DNA from: a virus
DNA: 64,000 nucleotides
IMG/VR virus record: IMGVR_UViG_3300022745_000032
Coordinates: 1 to 64,000 of that record
Strand: one strand, 5' to 3'
The translations under genes and the position numbers were made by a program. Positions 28,616 to 37,250 of this stretch are shown in pieces. A model generated the notes under the pieces. It did no database searches, had not been told where the DNA came from, and worked only from the letters and a program-made list of their open reading frames with translations. The first letter of the stretch is position 1. The number at the start of each line of letters is the position of its first letter.

Positions 28616-28852
28616 TTACGGGTTTTCCAGAGATTGGGGGTCTTCCTTCGGAGTGCTGACGATCTCCGCAATTTCATCAAGACAGGCCCTCCAGCCTTGG
28701 GCCCTGCCTGCATCAAAGATGATGCCATCCGCATCCCCCTTAAGGACAGAGGGGGCTTTCTCGCGGAGATACAGCATGCCTTCGACCCCTGCCTCGGAGG
28801 TCAGGAATCGACGCCATGCCAGATTGGTTACTCGTTTCAGTTCTTGTGCCAT
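28616..28852 (-). CDS. small portal-adjacent protein
   Basis: 78 residues between portal and scaffold. The sequence TNLAWRRFLTSEAGVEGMLYLREKAPSVLKGDADGIIFDAGRAQGWRACLDEI is typical of the small conserved proteins encoded directly after phage portals. Predicted helical. It may help head assembly; no known enzyme motif. Confidence 0.6.
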   Translation of the reverse strand: MAQELKRVTNLAWRRFLTSEAGVEGMLYLREKAPSVLKGDADGIIFDAGRAQGWRACLDEIAEIVSTPKEDPQSLENP

Positions 28853-28855
28853 AAA

Positions 28856-30961
28856 CTAGACCGCCCCCGACTGCACCAAGTGCTGGGCGACCTGATCTGC
28901 CTGAGCAGAAGCCTGCTGGTGCTGCTGCTGGATAGCGGCACGCTTCTGCACCTCCTCCAGCATCCTGGCATAAAGAGCGATGATGCTCTTCTCCTCGTTG
29001 ATCTTGTCGGGGGGAATTTGCTTCTTGGCCACACCCTGCGAATAGTGGCCGGTGTAGTGCTCCAGTGCGACTTGGGCGAGCGGCACATTACCGCTCTTCA
29101 CCACCTGATCCAGACCGGGCTTCATGGTCTGCATGTGGACCCAGTCATTATCCTTCGGGATGACCGGGACGGACTGGCCAATGGCAAGGGCGGCGTTCTC
29201 GGTCAGCTGCTGGCGCTGGGCCTCCATGACATCGGATTGATCGCCATCCGGAACCACGATTTCATTGACGAAGCGCTCGTCACCCACGCCAGCGGCCATA
29301 ACGCGGGCCACTTGGGTCTGGCGGAAGAGGGGATCTCCCTTGACGGAGGCGGCGAACATCGCCCTCTGCTGGGCGCGGTATTCGGTGAACTCCATGATGG
29401 AGACGACCGGAGCCTGGTTGCAGAGATAGTCGATCTCTTCCTCGCTCAGCTTCTGCAGGAGGGTATTGCGGTAGCTTTGGGCCACCGGATCGGGGGAGTC
29501 CGGACGGGCAAGACGGCGAGTCATTGCCCGAATCAGCCAAGCAAACTGAGATAGCCAGTTCTCCAGGCTATCCTCTTGCAGCTCATGCTCCTTGCTGAGG
29601 GCGGCATTGATCTGGGCCGCTTTGATGTCGGATGGCTGGAGGGGAATGGGCGGAACGAATGCACCGATCCTCTGCTGGGCGATCTGGGTAAGCTTCTGAT
29701 CCAGAAGCTCATAGCTTTGGATGTCTTGAGGCATCGAGGCTTGATTCCCGGCAAACTGAGCCCCCGAAACGATCATCATCGTGTCATTGACCGTCATCTT
29801 GACGTCGTTGACATTCTTGGCCTCTGGGACCTGAAGCTTCATCTTGTTGGTCATCCGCATGTTGTCCACGGAATCGCAACGAATCTTTTCTACTACGCCG
29901 GAAAGGTCATAAAGGATCTGGGCCGCACCCCAAGAGCCATGGACCGTACCATCACCAAACTGGAAGACGATGGTGTTGACGGCATCGGCCATCGTGTCGA
30001 ATTGGTCCAGATTCTCGTAGAGCAAGCGGGCATTGTTGCCCTCCTGGATGGAGGGGTTGGGCGGATTATTGCCATCGGAGGCATAGCCCTCGGCGCGGAG
30101 GATGTAGTGGCTTACCTTGCCCGTGACCTCCTTGGCAAACAGATGCCACGTACGAATGAGCTTCTGGCCCTTGCTGTAGCGGAAGCCCCAGACCGACTGC
30201 CTGACCATGTCTTCGTACGTCCTTACGTTGGGGTAGGACGCATCAATCGGGGGCGGCATGGCCGTGTTGATCGCCCGGATGACGTTATCCTTCTTCCACT
30301 CGGTCCTTCCGCTATCCACCGCAAACTTGAGCTGGTTGAACAGCTCGCTCGGGGTGTAGTCGTATTTGGCAAGGAAGAAGGCCGGTTCGGTATCCATGAC
30401 CTCCGTGCCTTGCGGTACAAAGCCCTTGTCCATACGCATGAGCGTCGGCCTCCACTCATACTCATCGAAGAAGACATTGAAGGCGTACCCAAATACCCCA
30501 ACCTCACGGGCCAAGCCACGGGTGTAGAAGTTGAACTTGCTCCAGCTTCTAATGGTGTCCGTCGTTACTTGGCGGAAGAAATCGCTCTTTGCGGCAGAAT
30601 CGGGCCAGTCGAGAGGAAGCGAGGCTGACGTGAGGTACTTTGCCGTTTTGATCGGCATATGGAGCCTCGGCTGGATCTTGAGGCACTCCGTTGCAAGGAA
30701 ACCAGTGGAGATGTTCGTTTTGTAGTCCTTCGCAGCCGCCTTGAGCCTAGCTTGGTTGTAGGGGCGCTCACCGTTGAGTTTGGCGGTTATGCGGGCGGCG
30801 TTAAGGATCAGCTTCTTGGCATCGTAGACCATCGACTCGCAGATCGAGAACGCTTGGTCGATGTTGGAAATGACCCTCTCCGGAGTGCTTGAAACATCCC
30901 GAAGATCCGGAGAGGATCCGACTGAGTCTTGTAGTACAGCGTTACTGCCGGGTTCGGACAT
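28856..30961 (-). CDS. portal protein
   Basis: 701 residues, the size of podovirus portals. Features are a helical N-terminal half with the crown/wing pattern (SKFNFYTRGLAREVGVFGYAFNVFFDEYEWRPTL), a central aromatic block, and a C-terminal Gln-rich coiled coil (AAIQQQHQQASAQADQVAQHL) as in the barrel of T7-type portals. It is followed by scaffold and capsid genes. An A-rich, SD-poor leader precedes ATG 30961. Forms the dodecameric vertex through which terminase packages DNA. Confidence 0.85.
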   Translation of the reverse strand: MSEPGSNAVLQDSVGSSPDLRDVSSTPERVISNIDQAFSICESMVYDAKKLILNAARITAKLNGERPYNQARLKAAAKDYKTNISTGFLATECLKIQPRLHMPIKTAKYLTSASLPLDWPDSAAKSDFFRQVTTDTIRSWSKFNFYTRGLAREVGVFGYAFNVFFDEYEWRPTLMRMDKGFVPQGTEVMDTEPAFFLAKYDYTPSELFNQLKFAVDSGRTEWKKDNVIRAINTAMPPPIDASYPNVRTYEDMVRQSVWGFRYSKGQKLIRTWHLFAKEVTGKVSHYILRAEGYASDGNNPPNPSIQEGNNARLLYENLDQFDTMADAVNTIVFQFGDGTVHGSWGAAQILYDLSGVVEKIRCDSVDNMRMTNKMKLQVPEAKNVNDVKMTVNDTMMIVSGAQFAGNQASMPQDIQSYELLDQKLTQIAQQRIGAFVPPIPLQPSDIKAAQINAALSKEHELQEDSLENWLSQFAWLIRAMTRRLARPDSPDPVAQSYRNTLLQKLSEEEIDYLCNQAPVVSIMEFTEYRAQQRAMFAASVKGDPLFRQTQVARVMAAGVGDERFVNEIVVPDGDQSDVMEAQRQQLTENAALAIGQSVPVIPKDNDWVHMQTMKPGLDQVVKSGNVPLAQVALEHYTGHYSQGVAKKQIPPDKINEEKSIIALYARMLEEVQKRAAIQQQHQQASAQADQVAQHLVQSGAV

Positions 30962-31037
30962 TTCCTAGGTAGGTTTCCTTTGGTTGGAGATGCGCCACAA
31001 GAACCACAAGAACCTGAAATGGCAAGAGAAATTTCTG

Positions 31038-32885
31038 CTACTTAGCTGGTTCCGACTGGAAGTAGGGGATTGGGGCCCGCTTTGTCGTGTGGAATTGGCA
31101 GGCGTCCGGATCGAAGAAGGTTACGATTTCGCTTTCCTGACCATCCCCAAAGCGCTGCTTGTCGATGATGATCTTGCCATCTGGCTGGTCTAGCCATTGA
31201 GAGAGGGTCTCGATGTCGTTGGCTTGGCGGGCCTCGTCAATCTTGCGCTTCTTTATCTTGTTGCGCCAGAACACAATGACATTGAATGCGGCGTTGGTAA
31301 TGTCGCTTGAGCCGGCAACATCCGACTTGGATGGAGGGGTTAGCTCGTTGCCATTCTGCGTCTTACGGGAGTGGGCAACCAAGATGACGTGTGCACCGGT
31401 ATTATTGGCAAAGGATGTCAGCCTATCGGAGAAGGCCCTTGCTGCACCATAGTCCTCACCAGACATCCCGCACTTAAAGAGGGAGTCGATGACAAAGACG
31501 TCAACTCCGTGGCGCTTGCGGGCGTATTCCATGGCGTGCATGAGGCGGTCTACGTTGACGGTGCCAATGCAGTCCAAGAAGAACATCCGGTCATTAAGCC
31601 AAGATACGCAGGCCTCCGCTTCCTCCTTCGAGGCGTGCTTCTTGGCCATGGCGCACCGGGTCATGTAGTAGAGCGTTAATCCGGGGCGGATCTCAAGGGA
31701 TGCGTCGAAGATGGAGCACCCCTGCTGGGCGAGGTGAAGCATGAGCTGGTTAAGCCCGAGAGTTTTACCGTGCCCGCTAAAACCCGACCACACCGTCAGC
31801 TCACCCGGACGGACCCTCCATGGTAGGCTATGACTCCACGGCGTCTCAAAGCCTTCAGTAGCGGGATCTCGGTTGTAGTGGGAGACGACGTCAGCGCGGA
31901 AATCATCGGGGCGCTTGATCTCGTCGAGTTCGATGGCCTTGGCGGATTCAAGGCACTTTAGCATGGTCTCGCGGGTGACTCCATCCACCAAGCAGTCGTT
32001 TGCGTCCTTTTTGGGGAGGGAGACGATCCAGCTGCGATGAAGGCCTAGGCGCTTGGCTACCTCGGTGGAGGCTGCCTGACCTGGCTCGTCCATATCCATC
32101 GAAACGTAGATCTTCTCAAAGCGGGCCAGCCAGTCCCAGTCGATGTCCACCCACTCAAAGTCAGAGACTCCGTTTGGTACGGAGATGGCGGGAATGCCCC
32201 AAGAATGCCACGACAGGGCATCAATCTCACCCTCGCAGATCACAAGCTCGCTGACATTGGCGTCGATGAGGTTCTTGCCATAGAGACAGCGCTTGGTGCC
32301 CTTGGTTGACCAAGAGTCCTTCTTTCCGTCCGGACGCTCCAGCTTGAGGTATTTCTTGTGGGCACAGACCCAAGCCTGCTTCTCTTGGCTGAAGTCGGCG
32401 AATGGGAAGATGATGGCTTTGCCGTCGTCAGTCTCCCCGATCTTGGCGGAAGCGACCACGATTGGGTTTAGCCTACGCTCCAGCGTCAAGTAGTCCATGA
32501 CGGGAGTATTTGGCTCGGCTGGCTTGACGGGGGCTCCATCCGGCTTGGCATAGGTCTTCTGCTTGTGGCGCTTTACCCCATAATCGTCTGCCTTGACCCC
32601 AAGCCAGTCAGCGGCCTGCTTCATGGCTTCCGTAAACGGAATGCCCTTAACCTTCGCCCACAGCCAAAGGGGGGTTGCACCCTTTGTCTCCTTGTCAGCA
32701 AAATCGATGAACCTGCCGGTGGCAGATCCAGACATGGTAACCTGAAGCGACTCTCCGGCCTCACCAGAGATGCTTCCGACTAGCCAGTGGTTACCCTTGC
32801 GCTTTCCGTTGGGGAGCAGGAAGAGGCATAGCTCCTCCATGCGTTCTGAAAGGAGACGATTGATTCCATGGGCGTCATGACTCAT
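31038..32885 (-). CDS. bifunctional primase-helicase (T7 gp4 / Twinkle-like)
   Basis: 615 residues. The N-terminal part (about 1-110) is the Gly-rich beta domain of phage primases but lacks a CxxC zinc ribbon, as in Twinkle. The TOPRIM core is seen at ELVICEGEIDALSWHS (about 216) with the acidic SMDMDEPGQ (about 265). The RecA-type helicase follows: Walker A GFSGHGKTLG near 370 and DVFVIDSLFKCG (Walker B) near 465. It should unwind DNA and lay down primers. It lies oddly in the packaging block, between terminase and portal, rather than with the rightward replication genes. Confidence 0.85.
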   Translation of the reverse strand: MSHDAHGINRLLSERMEELCLFLLPNGKRKGNHWLVGSISGEAGESLQVTMSGSATGRFIDFADKETKGATPLWLWAKVKGIPFTEAMKQAADWLGVKADDYGVKRHKQKTYAKPDGAPVKPAEPNTPVMDYLTLERRLNPIVVASAKIGETDDGKAIIFPFADFSQEKQAWVCAHKKYLKLERPDGKKDSWSTKGTKRCLYGKNLIDANVSELVICEGEIDALSWHSWGIPAISVPNGVSDFEWVDIDWDWLARFEKIYVSMDMDEPGQAASTEVAKRLGLHRSWIVSLPKKDANDCLVDGVTRETMLKCLESAKAIELDEIKRPDDFRADVVSHYNRDPATEGFETPWSHSLPWRVRPGELTVWSGFSGHGKTLGLNQLMLHLAQQGCSIFDASLEIRPGLTLYYMTRCAMAKKHASKEEAEACVSWLNDRMFFLDCIGTVNVDRLMHAMEYARKRHGVDVFVIDSLFKCGMSGEDYGAARAFSDRLTSFANNTGAHVILVAHSRKTQNGNELTPPSKSDVAGSSDITNAAFNVIVFWRNKIKKRKIDEARQANDIETLSQWLDQPDGKIIIDKQRFGDGQESEIVTFFDPDACQFHTTKRAPIPYFQSEPAK

Positions 32886-32993
32886 AAAAGTTGGATTGGT
32901 TTCGGATGGAGGCCGAGCTTACCTAGCTACTCGGCGGTGACGAAGACTTGCACCGACTCACTGGTCGGCGGAGGGAAACAAGGGAACCCCCGA

Positions 32994-33584
32994 CTAGGAT
33001 TTAACGTCACCGGCATTCAGCCCTCCAAGGACGAAGCAGTCCTTAGGTGGGACTGCAGGATCTTTTCTGGCTGAAACCTTGTCTGGTGCATCTAGGAAAG
33101 CAAGTAGCCCCAGGTCAGCGCCATGACAAGTGCAAAATCCAACATCGTCCGGAACATCCTTTCCCTGACGGAGAAGGAATAGTCGCCGGTCGAACTCTTC
33201 AGCCTCTGGACTGGTGGCCCAATCCATGGCGGAATTGAAGGGACAGTCCCGGCACTTCTCCCATCGTAGCTCAGCCTCTTTCACGGTAAGGAGTTTCTTG
33301 GGAGGGGCGAACCACATGTAGCGTACCCAATCCCTCCACCTGCGGTACTTCTCATTGAGGGCGGGCTTCTCACGCTCCCCGTTCTGCACCATGGCGGGAT
33401 AGTGCTCGGCGTAGTACTTGATGATGTCGCCCTCCGGATCTCCCACCGGCTGGCCGTTGGCAATGCGCAGCTCGGTGATCTTCTTCTTCAGCTCGTCAAT
33501 GGTATCAGCACGCAGCACCAGCCCCATGATGGGGAAGTGGTGGCCTCCTGGCGGCAGGGTCTGCTGCTTGTGATTGATGACCAT
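32994..33584 (-). CDS. Cys-rich hypothetical protein after terminase
   Basis: 196 residues. The centre is ELRWEKCRDCPFNSAMDWA and the later part GFCTCHGADLGLL, a C-x2-C ... C-x-C-H set that may bind zinc or an iron-sulfur cluster. The first 70 residues have a helix-rich DELKKKITELRIAN. Start overlaps the terminase stop (TAATG). It may assist packaging; function unknown. Confidence 0.55.
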   Translation of the reverse strand: MVINHKQQTLPPGGHHFPIMGLVLRADTIDELKKKITELRIANGQPVGDPEGDIIKYYAEHYPAMVQNGEREKPALNEKYRRWRDWVRYMWFAPPKKLLTVKEAELRWEKCRDCPFNSAMDWATSPEAEEFDRRLFLLRQGKDVPDDVGFCTCHGADLGLLAFLDAPDKVSARKDPAVPPKDCFVLGGLNAGDVKS

Positions 33585-36500
33585 TATTCCAAGTCTCCTG
33601 TTTCGGCGTCGCCTGAGATGGAATCGTCCACCTCTACCGTGGCGTAGCGGGAAATGGGGTGGAGTTGGACGCCTTGCGTCCTTTCCTCGATTACAGGATC
33701 AGGTGTCCTTTCCTCAACAAGTCCGGGCAGTACGCCGCCCTTCATCCTGACTAGGTGGGGGAGCATGACAAAGGCGTCGGCCTCGTCGGGTGAGGCATTG
33801 GCGTTGCGGGCCTTGTACTCGTCCTTCGGCTCAACCTTGATGCCCCTCTTGCCGGTGCGGTAGCGGCGGCTGGTGAGCTGATGGTTGATTGGGGAGGTCG
33901 GAATGATTGGATTGATGAAGATGGCCCCGGTATGGGGGTCCATCCAGCGCCGGAAGGTCCACCACATCTCGGACATCACTCCCTCGCATTGGGCGTCTGC
34001 GCCTTCGGTGTCCTCGCTGAGAATCTTTCCTTCGGTTGCGCCCTCGTTCCAGCTTACTCCATTCACATCGCCCCATACCTTGCGGAGGTGGGAATAGACG
34101 CCAAGGCCAATTCCGGTCTTGTCGATCACCACCCACTCGGGCTTGATCTTCATCATCTTGCAGCGACCGATGATTTCCTCGCTCATCTTGACGGTGTCGT
34201 CGTGCTTGGCTAGGGGGAGGAGCTGGTCGATCTGGAGAACGTGGCGGGGCTTTGATTTGGACACGTTGAGGCGGTCGGCAAACGTCGTATGCTGGCCCTT
34301 GAAATCCCTCCAGCCTGAGGCCCTTCCCCACCTGGCCACCACCATCTGGGCGGTGTCGTTGCCCATGAAGGCCAAGTCGATGGAGGCGAGAACGGACGGG
34401 TTCTCGATGAAGGTAACCTCTCCCCGCACCTGATTTGGCCAAGACGGAGGGATGATCGTGTTGACGCTGCCCGAAACCGGAGGAAACCCTCGACCGAAGC
34501 ATAAATACGCCGGGGAGTTGTCGCCACCACCCTTAAGGTACTTAAGAAATCCATCATAAGTCTGGAGGCCGTCATAGACCACCTTCCTAGCCATGACGTT
34601 TTCGCTCTTAGCTGCGTCAAGACGGCAAACCCTCCATCCGGCCTTGCTCTCATAGTCGTAAAGACTATCCAGGTCCTCAATGATCCATCCATGATCCGGT
34701 TCAGCCAACTGGACAGCCTTGCAGGTGGTGTTCTCGGGATTGAAGGCGCATACGATCTTGACCTTCTCGGTTGAGGACAGGGAAGCGGTTAGAGAGTTAA
34801 AGTCCTGGAATGGGCCTCCGGGGATATTTTGGCAGTTATGGACACACACGCCTTCGACAAAGAAGTTGTGCGTTCCATCGACGTCTATGCAGAAAACGAC
34901 GTCTTCCTCCTCATGGTCCATTCCAACCTCAGTTGCCTTGCTAGGGCCATTCTGCATTTTGGTGAGCAGGTGAGTGCCCTCCTTAGCTTGCGAAATGGGG
35001 ACCCGCATATCCTGCATGGAATTATCATCGGGCCATTTAGCATTGGCATCTCTGCTGGCTTTGGGGGTGGCGAGTCGCCCGAAATCTTGTAACTCAGGCA
35101 GGGGTGGATAAATGGACTGACTGAGGCCACAAAGCGACGCGATGCATCCGCACTCATTGCTATGATCAGCCTTCCCTTGCTCTTGCTTGGCTTCGACTGG
35201 AATCCAAGTCCCGTAAGAAACGCCGCAGCCGCATGAACATCCTCCGCTGGCCATGCGTATGTCGATAGTTTCACGTGTGGTCCCTTCAGGAACTGGCCGT
35301 GCGATGAACTGCCGTCGTCCATGAACCAAACAGCAAGCGCCATCATGTCTATCATCTTGACCATTTCTGGGTGAAAGCGCCTCACTCCGTTGATGCAGGT
35401 CTTGTGGTAGATTTCCGTGAAAATTGGATGGCTGATTGTTGTGAAGCTGTAAATCATCCCCCCGAACTCCGTCGATTGAGGACCCTTGATTTGGGAAGTT
35501 GTGAAGTTTGCCATCAGATCCCTCTTCCATCTCAAGTAATCCAGCTGGGCCACACCATGCATGAATTTGATTCTGGAGTTTGCCTTTGAGACTGGCGGCA
35601 TAATTGACGCATCGCCCATTAGGCCCCCGATCACCAGTGAAAGCTGCTCCCTGCTTAACTTGTCCGAAGGTGAATAGGTTTTCATGGTCGATTTTGAGAC
35701 ACGTCATCCTAGACAGGATGGCCTCATCTGCAATCACAAAACCTCGCTCTTTGGTCAAAATCCTATGGTCGTAGGTAACGACCGCCCCATTTACAGAAAC
35801 AAAGCGTCGGCCACGGCGCGGTACTTCTCTCCATCCGGTAATTTCCCTTGGCTCAATTATGCCAGTGGCTGGGTTGAGAGATAGGACATGCCCTTTAACC
35901 CTGTTCCTTACCAGTTCGCATATCGTGATAAGCGATCCGTCTGCCATCGAAACTCGCTGATCTCCGCGTACGCATTCGTCAGCGAGCACCCTTAGACGGG
36001 AGTGGGGAGGGAGCTTTGATCCTATTGGACGCTTAACGGGAAGGGACTTGTACCCTTTGAATTGGCCGGATGTCTCTTGGGATTGCTTGAAGGCAATACC
36101 AGATATGCCGAACTCCATGCCTGCATCCTTGATCCCGATCCACATGTCGGCCTCCTTGAAGTCGAACTTGGTGGCGGGGGGAATGGCAAGGCCCCGGATG
36201 AGCTTGGCGACGTGAGGGAAGAGATTCTCCCTTAGATGCTTTTCGGAGACGGCTGCCAGCTTGATGGAGGTGTAGCGCGGGTCCTTGAGGTAATCTAAGG
36301 CCATCCATGCACCCACGGAGTACGATTTGCCCATCGAGCTTGCTCCGGGAATTAGGAGGAGGGCGGATGTCGCAACGGCGTTGAATACGCGCTGAACGCA
36401 TTCCGGCTCAGCGTTGAAGAGGACGGGTCCCCATTGGAGGGTTGCGGCCTCAAGGTACAGGCCTTCGCTTAGGAGGTGCTGGAAGAGACCCCTGCAGATC

Positions 36501-36628
36501 GCCAGAGCCTGGGCCTTGGTTGTGACGGTGGGCTTGTTGCCCATCAGGTCCATCACATTATTCCCGGCCTCAATCCAGTTATCCGCCGAGATCAGGTCAT
36601 TCAGCTCCCTTGCTTCCTTGATTGTCAT
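33584..36628 (-). CDS. terL: terminase large subunit, interrupted by an intein
   Basis: 1014 residues before splicing, 634 after removal of the intein (residues 219-598). The ATPase domain has Walker A PGASSMGKS (94-102) and Walker B LRVLADE just before the intein. The nuclease domain follows it, with Asp residues in SIDLAFMGND, WVVIDKTGIG and PDEADAFVM. The splice junctions are DE|C and HN|C, so the extein product should have an intact Walker B. It pumps DNA into the head with the portal. Its start overlaps the preceding 124-residue gene by 32 nt. Confidence 0.9.
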   Translation of the reverse strand: MTIKEARELNDLISADNWIEAGNNVMDLMGNKPTVTTKAQALAICRGLFQHLLSEGLYLEAATLQWGPVLFNAEPECVQRVFNAVATSALLLIPGASSMGKSYSVGAWMALDYLKDPRYTSIKLAAVSEKHLRENLFPHVAKLIRGLAIPPATKFDFKEADMWIGIKDAGMEFGISGIAFKQSQETSGQFKGYKSLPVKRPIGSKLPPHSRLRVLADECVRGDQRVSMADGSLITICELVRNRVKGHVLSLNPATGIIEPREITGWREVPRRGRRFVSVNGAVVTYDHRILTKERGFVIADEAILSRMTCLKIDHENLFTFGQVKQGAAFTGDRGPNGRCVNYAASLKGKLQNQIHAWCGPAGLLEMEEGSDGKLHNFPNQGSSIDGVRGDDLQLHNNQPSNFHGNLPQDLHQRSEALSPRNGQDDRHDGACCLVHGRRQFIARPVPEGTTRETIDIRMASGGCSCGCGVSYGTWIPVEAKQEQGKADHSNECGCIASLCGLSQSIYPPLPELQDFGRLATPKASRDANAKWPDDNSMQDMRVPISQAKEGTHLLTKMQNGPSKATEVGMDHEEEDVVFCIDVDGTHNFFVEGVCVHNCQNIPGGPFQDFNSLTASLSSTEKVKIVCAFNPENTTCKAVQLAEPDHGWIIEDLDSLYDYESKAGWRVCRLDAAKSENVMARKVVYDGLQTYDGFLKYLKGGGDNSPAYLCFGRGFPPVSGSVNTIIPPSWPNQVRGEVTFIENPSVLASIDLAFMGNDTAQMVVARWGRASGWRDFKGQHTTFADRLNVSKSKPRHVLQIDQLLPLAKHDDTVKMSEEIIGRCKMMKIKPEWVVIDKTGIGLGVYSHLRKVWGDVNGVSWNEGATEGKILSEDTEGADAQCEGVMSEMWWTFRRWMDPHTGAIFINPIIPTSPINHQLTSRRYRTGKRGIKVEPKDEYKARNANASPDEADAFVMLPHLVRMKGGVLPGLVEERTPDPVIEERTQGVQLHPISRYATVEVDDSISGDAETGDLE
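34835..35974 (-). other. intein within terL
   Basis: 380 residues, inserted directly after the Walker B Asp-Glu. Block A is CVRGDQRVSMADGSLITI, block B AVVTYDHRILT (with its essential Thr-x-x-His variant TYDH), block F EDVVFCIDVDGTHNFFVEG, and block G VCVHN, followed by Cys+1. All splicing residues (Cys1, B-block His, penultimate His, Asn, Cys+1) are present, so splicing is likely. The 250-residue region between B and F, where an in-frame endonuclease would be, is low-complexity in this frame and instead encodes a LAGLIDADG protein in another frame. Confidence 0.9.
34885..35685 (-). CDS. LAGLIDADG homing endonuclease, out of frame inside intein
   Basis: 266 residues, wholly inside the intein coding sequence but one base out of phase with terL. 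The two LAGLIDADG helices are LSREQLSLVIGGLMGDASI (about residues 10-28) and MIDMMALAVWFMDDGSSS (about 110-127), each with its acidic residue. The last 45 residues form a zinc-finger-like CRICGS ... CSPKC. An in-frame TGA lies 21 nt before its ATG, so it is not joined to the upstream intein frame by simple read-through. No SD is visible. It could home the intein into intein-less terL alleles. Confidence 0.85.
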   Translation of the reverse strand: MKTYSPSDKLSREQLSLVIGGLMGDASIMPPVSKANSRIKFMHGVAQLDYLRWKRDLMANFTTSQIKGPQSTEFGGMIYSFTTISHPIFTEIYHKTCINGVRRFHPEMVKMIDMMALAVWFMDDGSSSHGQFLKGPHVKLSTYAWPAEDVHAAAAFLTGLGFQSKPSKSKGRLIIAMSADASRRFVASVSPFIHPCLSYKISGDSPPPKPAEMPMLNGPMIIPCRICGSPFRKLRRALTCSPKCRMALARQLRLEWTMRRKTSFSA

Positions 36629-36971
36629 CTTTCTTGGTCATCTTGCTGAAGTCGATCCCGCTTTCGGCGGGCAGGGCTTCGACGGGGGTTGCTTGGGTGG
36701 GGTCGGGATCCTTGTAGACCTGCTGGGAGAACTCGGCAAGGGATTTACCGGCCTCCGCCAGATCCCTTAGCTCCTTGGGGGTCATGGGACCATCCAGGTT
36801 CTGGAGCTTCTTGATGTTCTGCTCAAGGAGGTGGCGGATGGCTGCGGCGAGCAGGTGGTTGGCGATTCGATTCTCACCTGCATCGCCGGGAACGCGCACG
36901 ATTGCGCCATCCGTCTCGACCTCGTAGGCCTTCGGCATCAATCGGGCGATTTCCTTGGTTTTAGCAGCCAT
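36597..36971 (-). CDS. terL-adjacent protein, small terminase candidate
   Basis: 124 residues, mostly helical (IANHLLAAAIRHLLEQNIKKLQNLDG and LRDLAEAGKSLAEFSQQVY), acidic tail. It sits immediately before and overlaps terL by 32 nt. Small terminase subunits usually precede terL, and this gene and the HTH gene just upstream are the two candidates. No clear DNA-binding domain is visible in this one. Confidence 0.5.
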   Translation of the reverse strand: MAAKTKEIARLMPKAYEVETDGAIVRVPGDAGENRIANHLLAAAIRHLLEQNIKKLQNLDGPMTPKELRDLAEAGKSLAEFSQQVYKDPDPTQATPVEALPAESGIDFSKMTKKDDNQGSKGAE

Positions 36972-36988
36972 GACTTGTTAGGGTTACC

Positions 36989-37243
36989 TTAGCCGTTCCC
37001 CTTCTCGGGAGAGAGTCGTAGCGGTGGTACCGCTCGCAGGCGGTGATAGCGGACGGGCCTCCAGACTCCATCATAGACCGCCATGCCCGGGACCGTTTCG
37101 ACGCCTTCGCCGAGCTTCTTGAGCCACCTTTTGGCGGATTGGTGGGTGACTCCCATTGCTTCCGAGATTTCATTGAGGGTATACCATCCGGCACCTTCCG
37201 GCCTTCCACGCAGGCTATGGCGGGCGGCGTTGGCTGCTACCAC
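36989..37243 (-). CDS. winged-helix-type DNA-binding protein, small terminase candidate
   Basis: 84 residues from GTG 37243, preceded by GGAAGG at a good distance; there is no in-frame ATG nearby. The centre YTLNEISEAMGVTHQSAKRWLKKLGE is a helix-turn-helix, followed by a basic beta region (GMAVYDGVWRPVRYHRLR) that could be a wing. It starts 8 nt after the metallophosphoesterase stop. DNA-binding plus location two genes before terL fits terminase small subunit; a transcription regulator is the alternative. Confidence 0.5.
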   Translation of the reverse strand: MVAANAARHSLRGRPEGAGWYTLNEISEAMGVTHQSAKRWLKKLGEGVETVPGMAVYDGVWRPVRYHRLRAVPPLRLSPEKGNG

Positions 37244-37250
37244 CAGCAGA

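Noticed and set aside
34835-35974. Interpretation of the intein region as a frameshifted in-frame endonuclease
   Set aside because: The terL frame stays open over 1,140 nt with intact splicing ends on both sides, which would be unlikely if two random frameshifts had occurred. Kept as an alternative in the refutation text.
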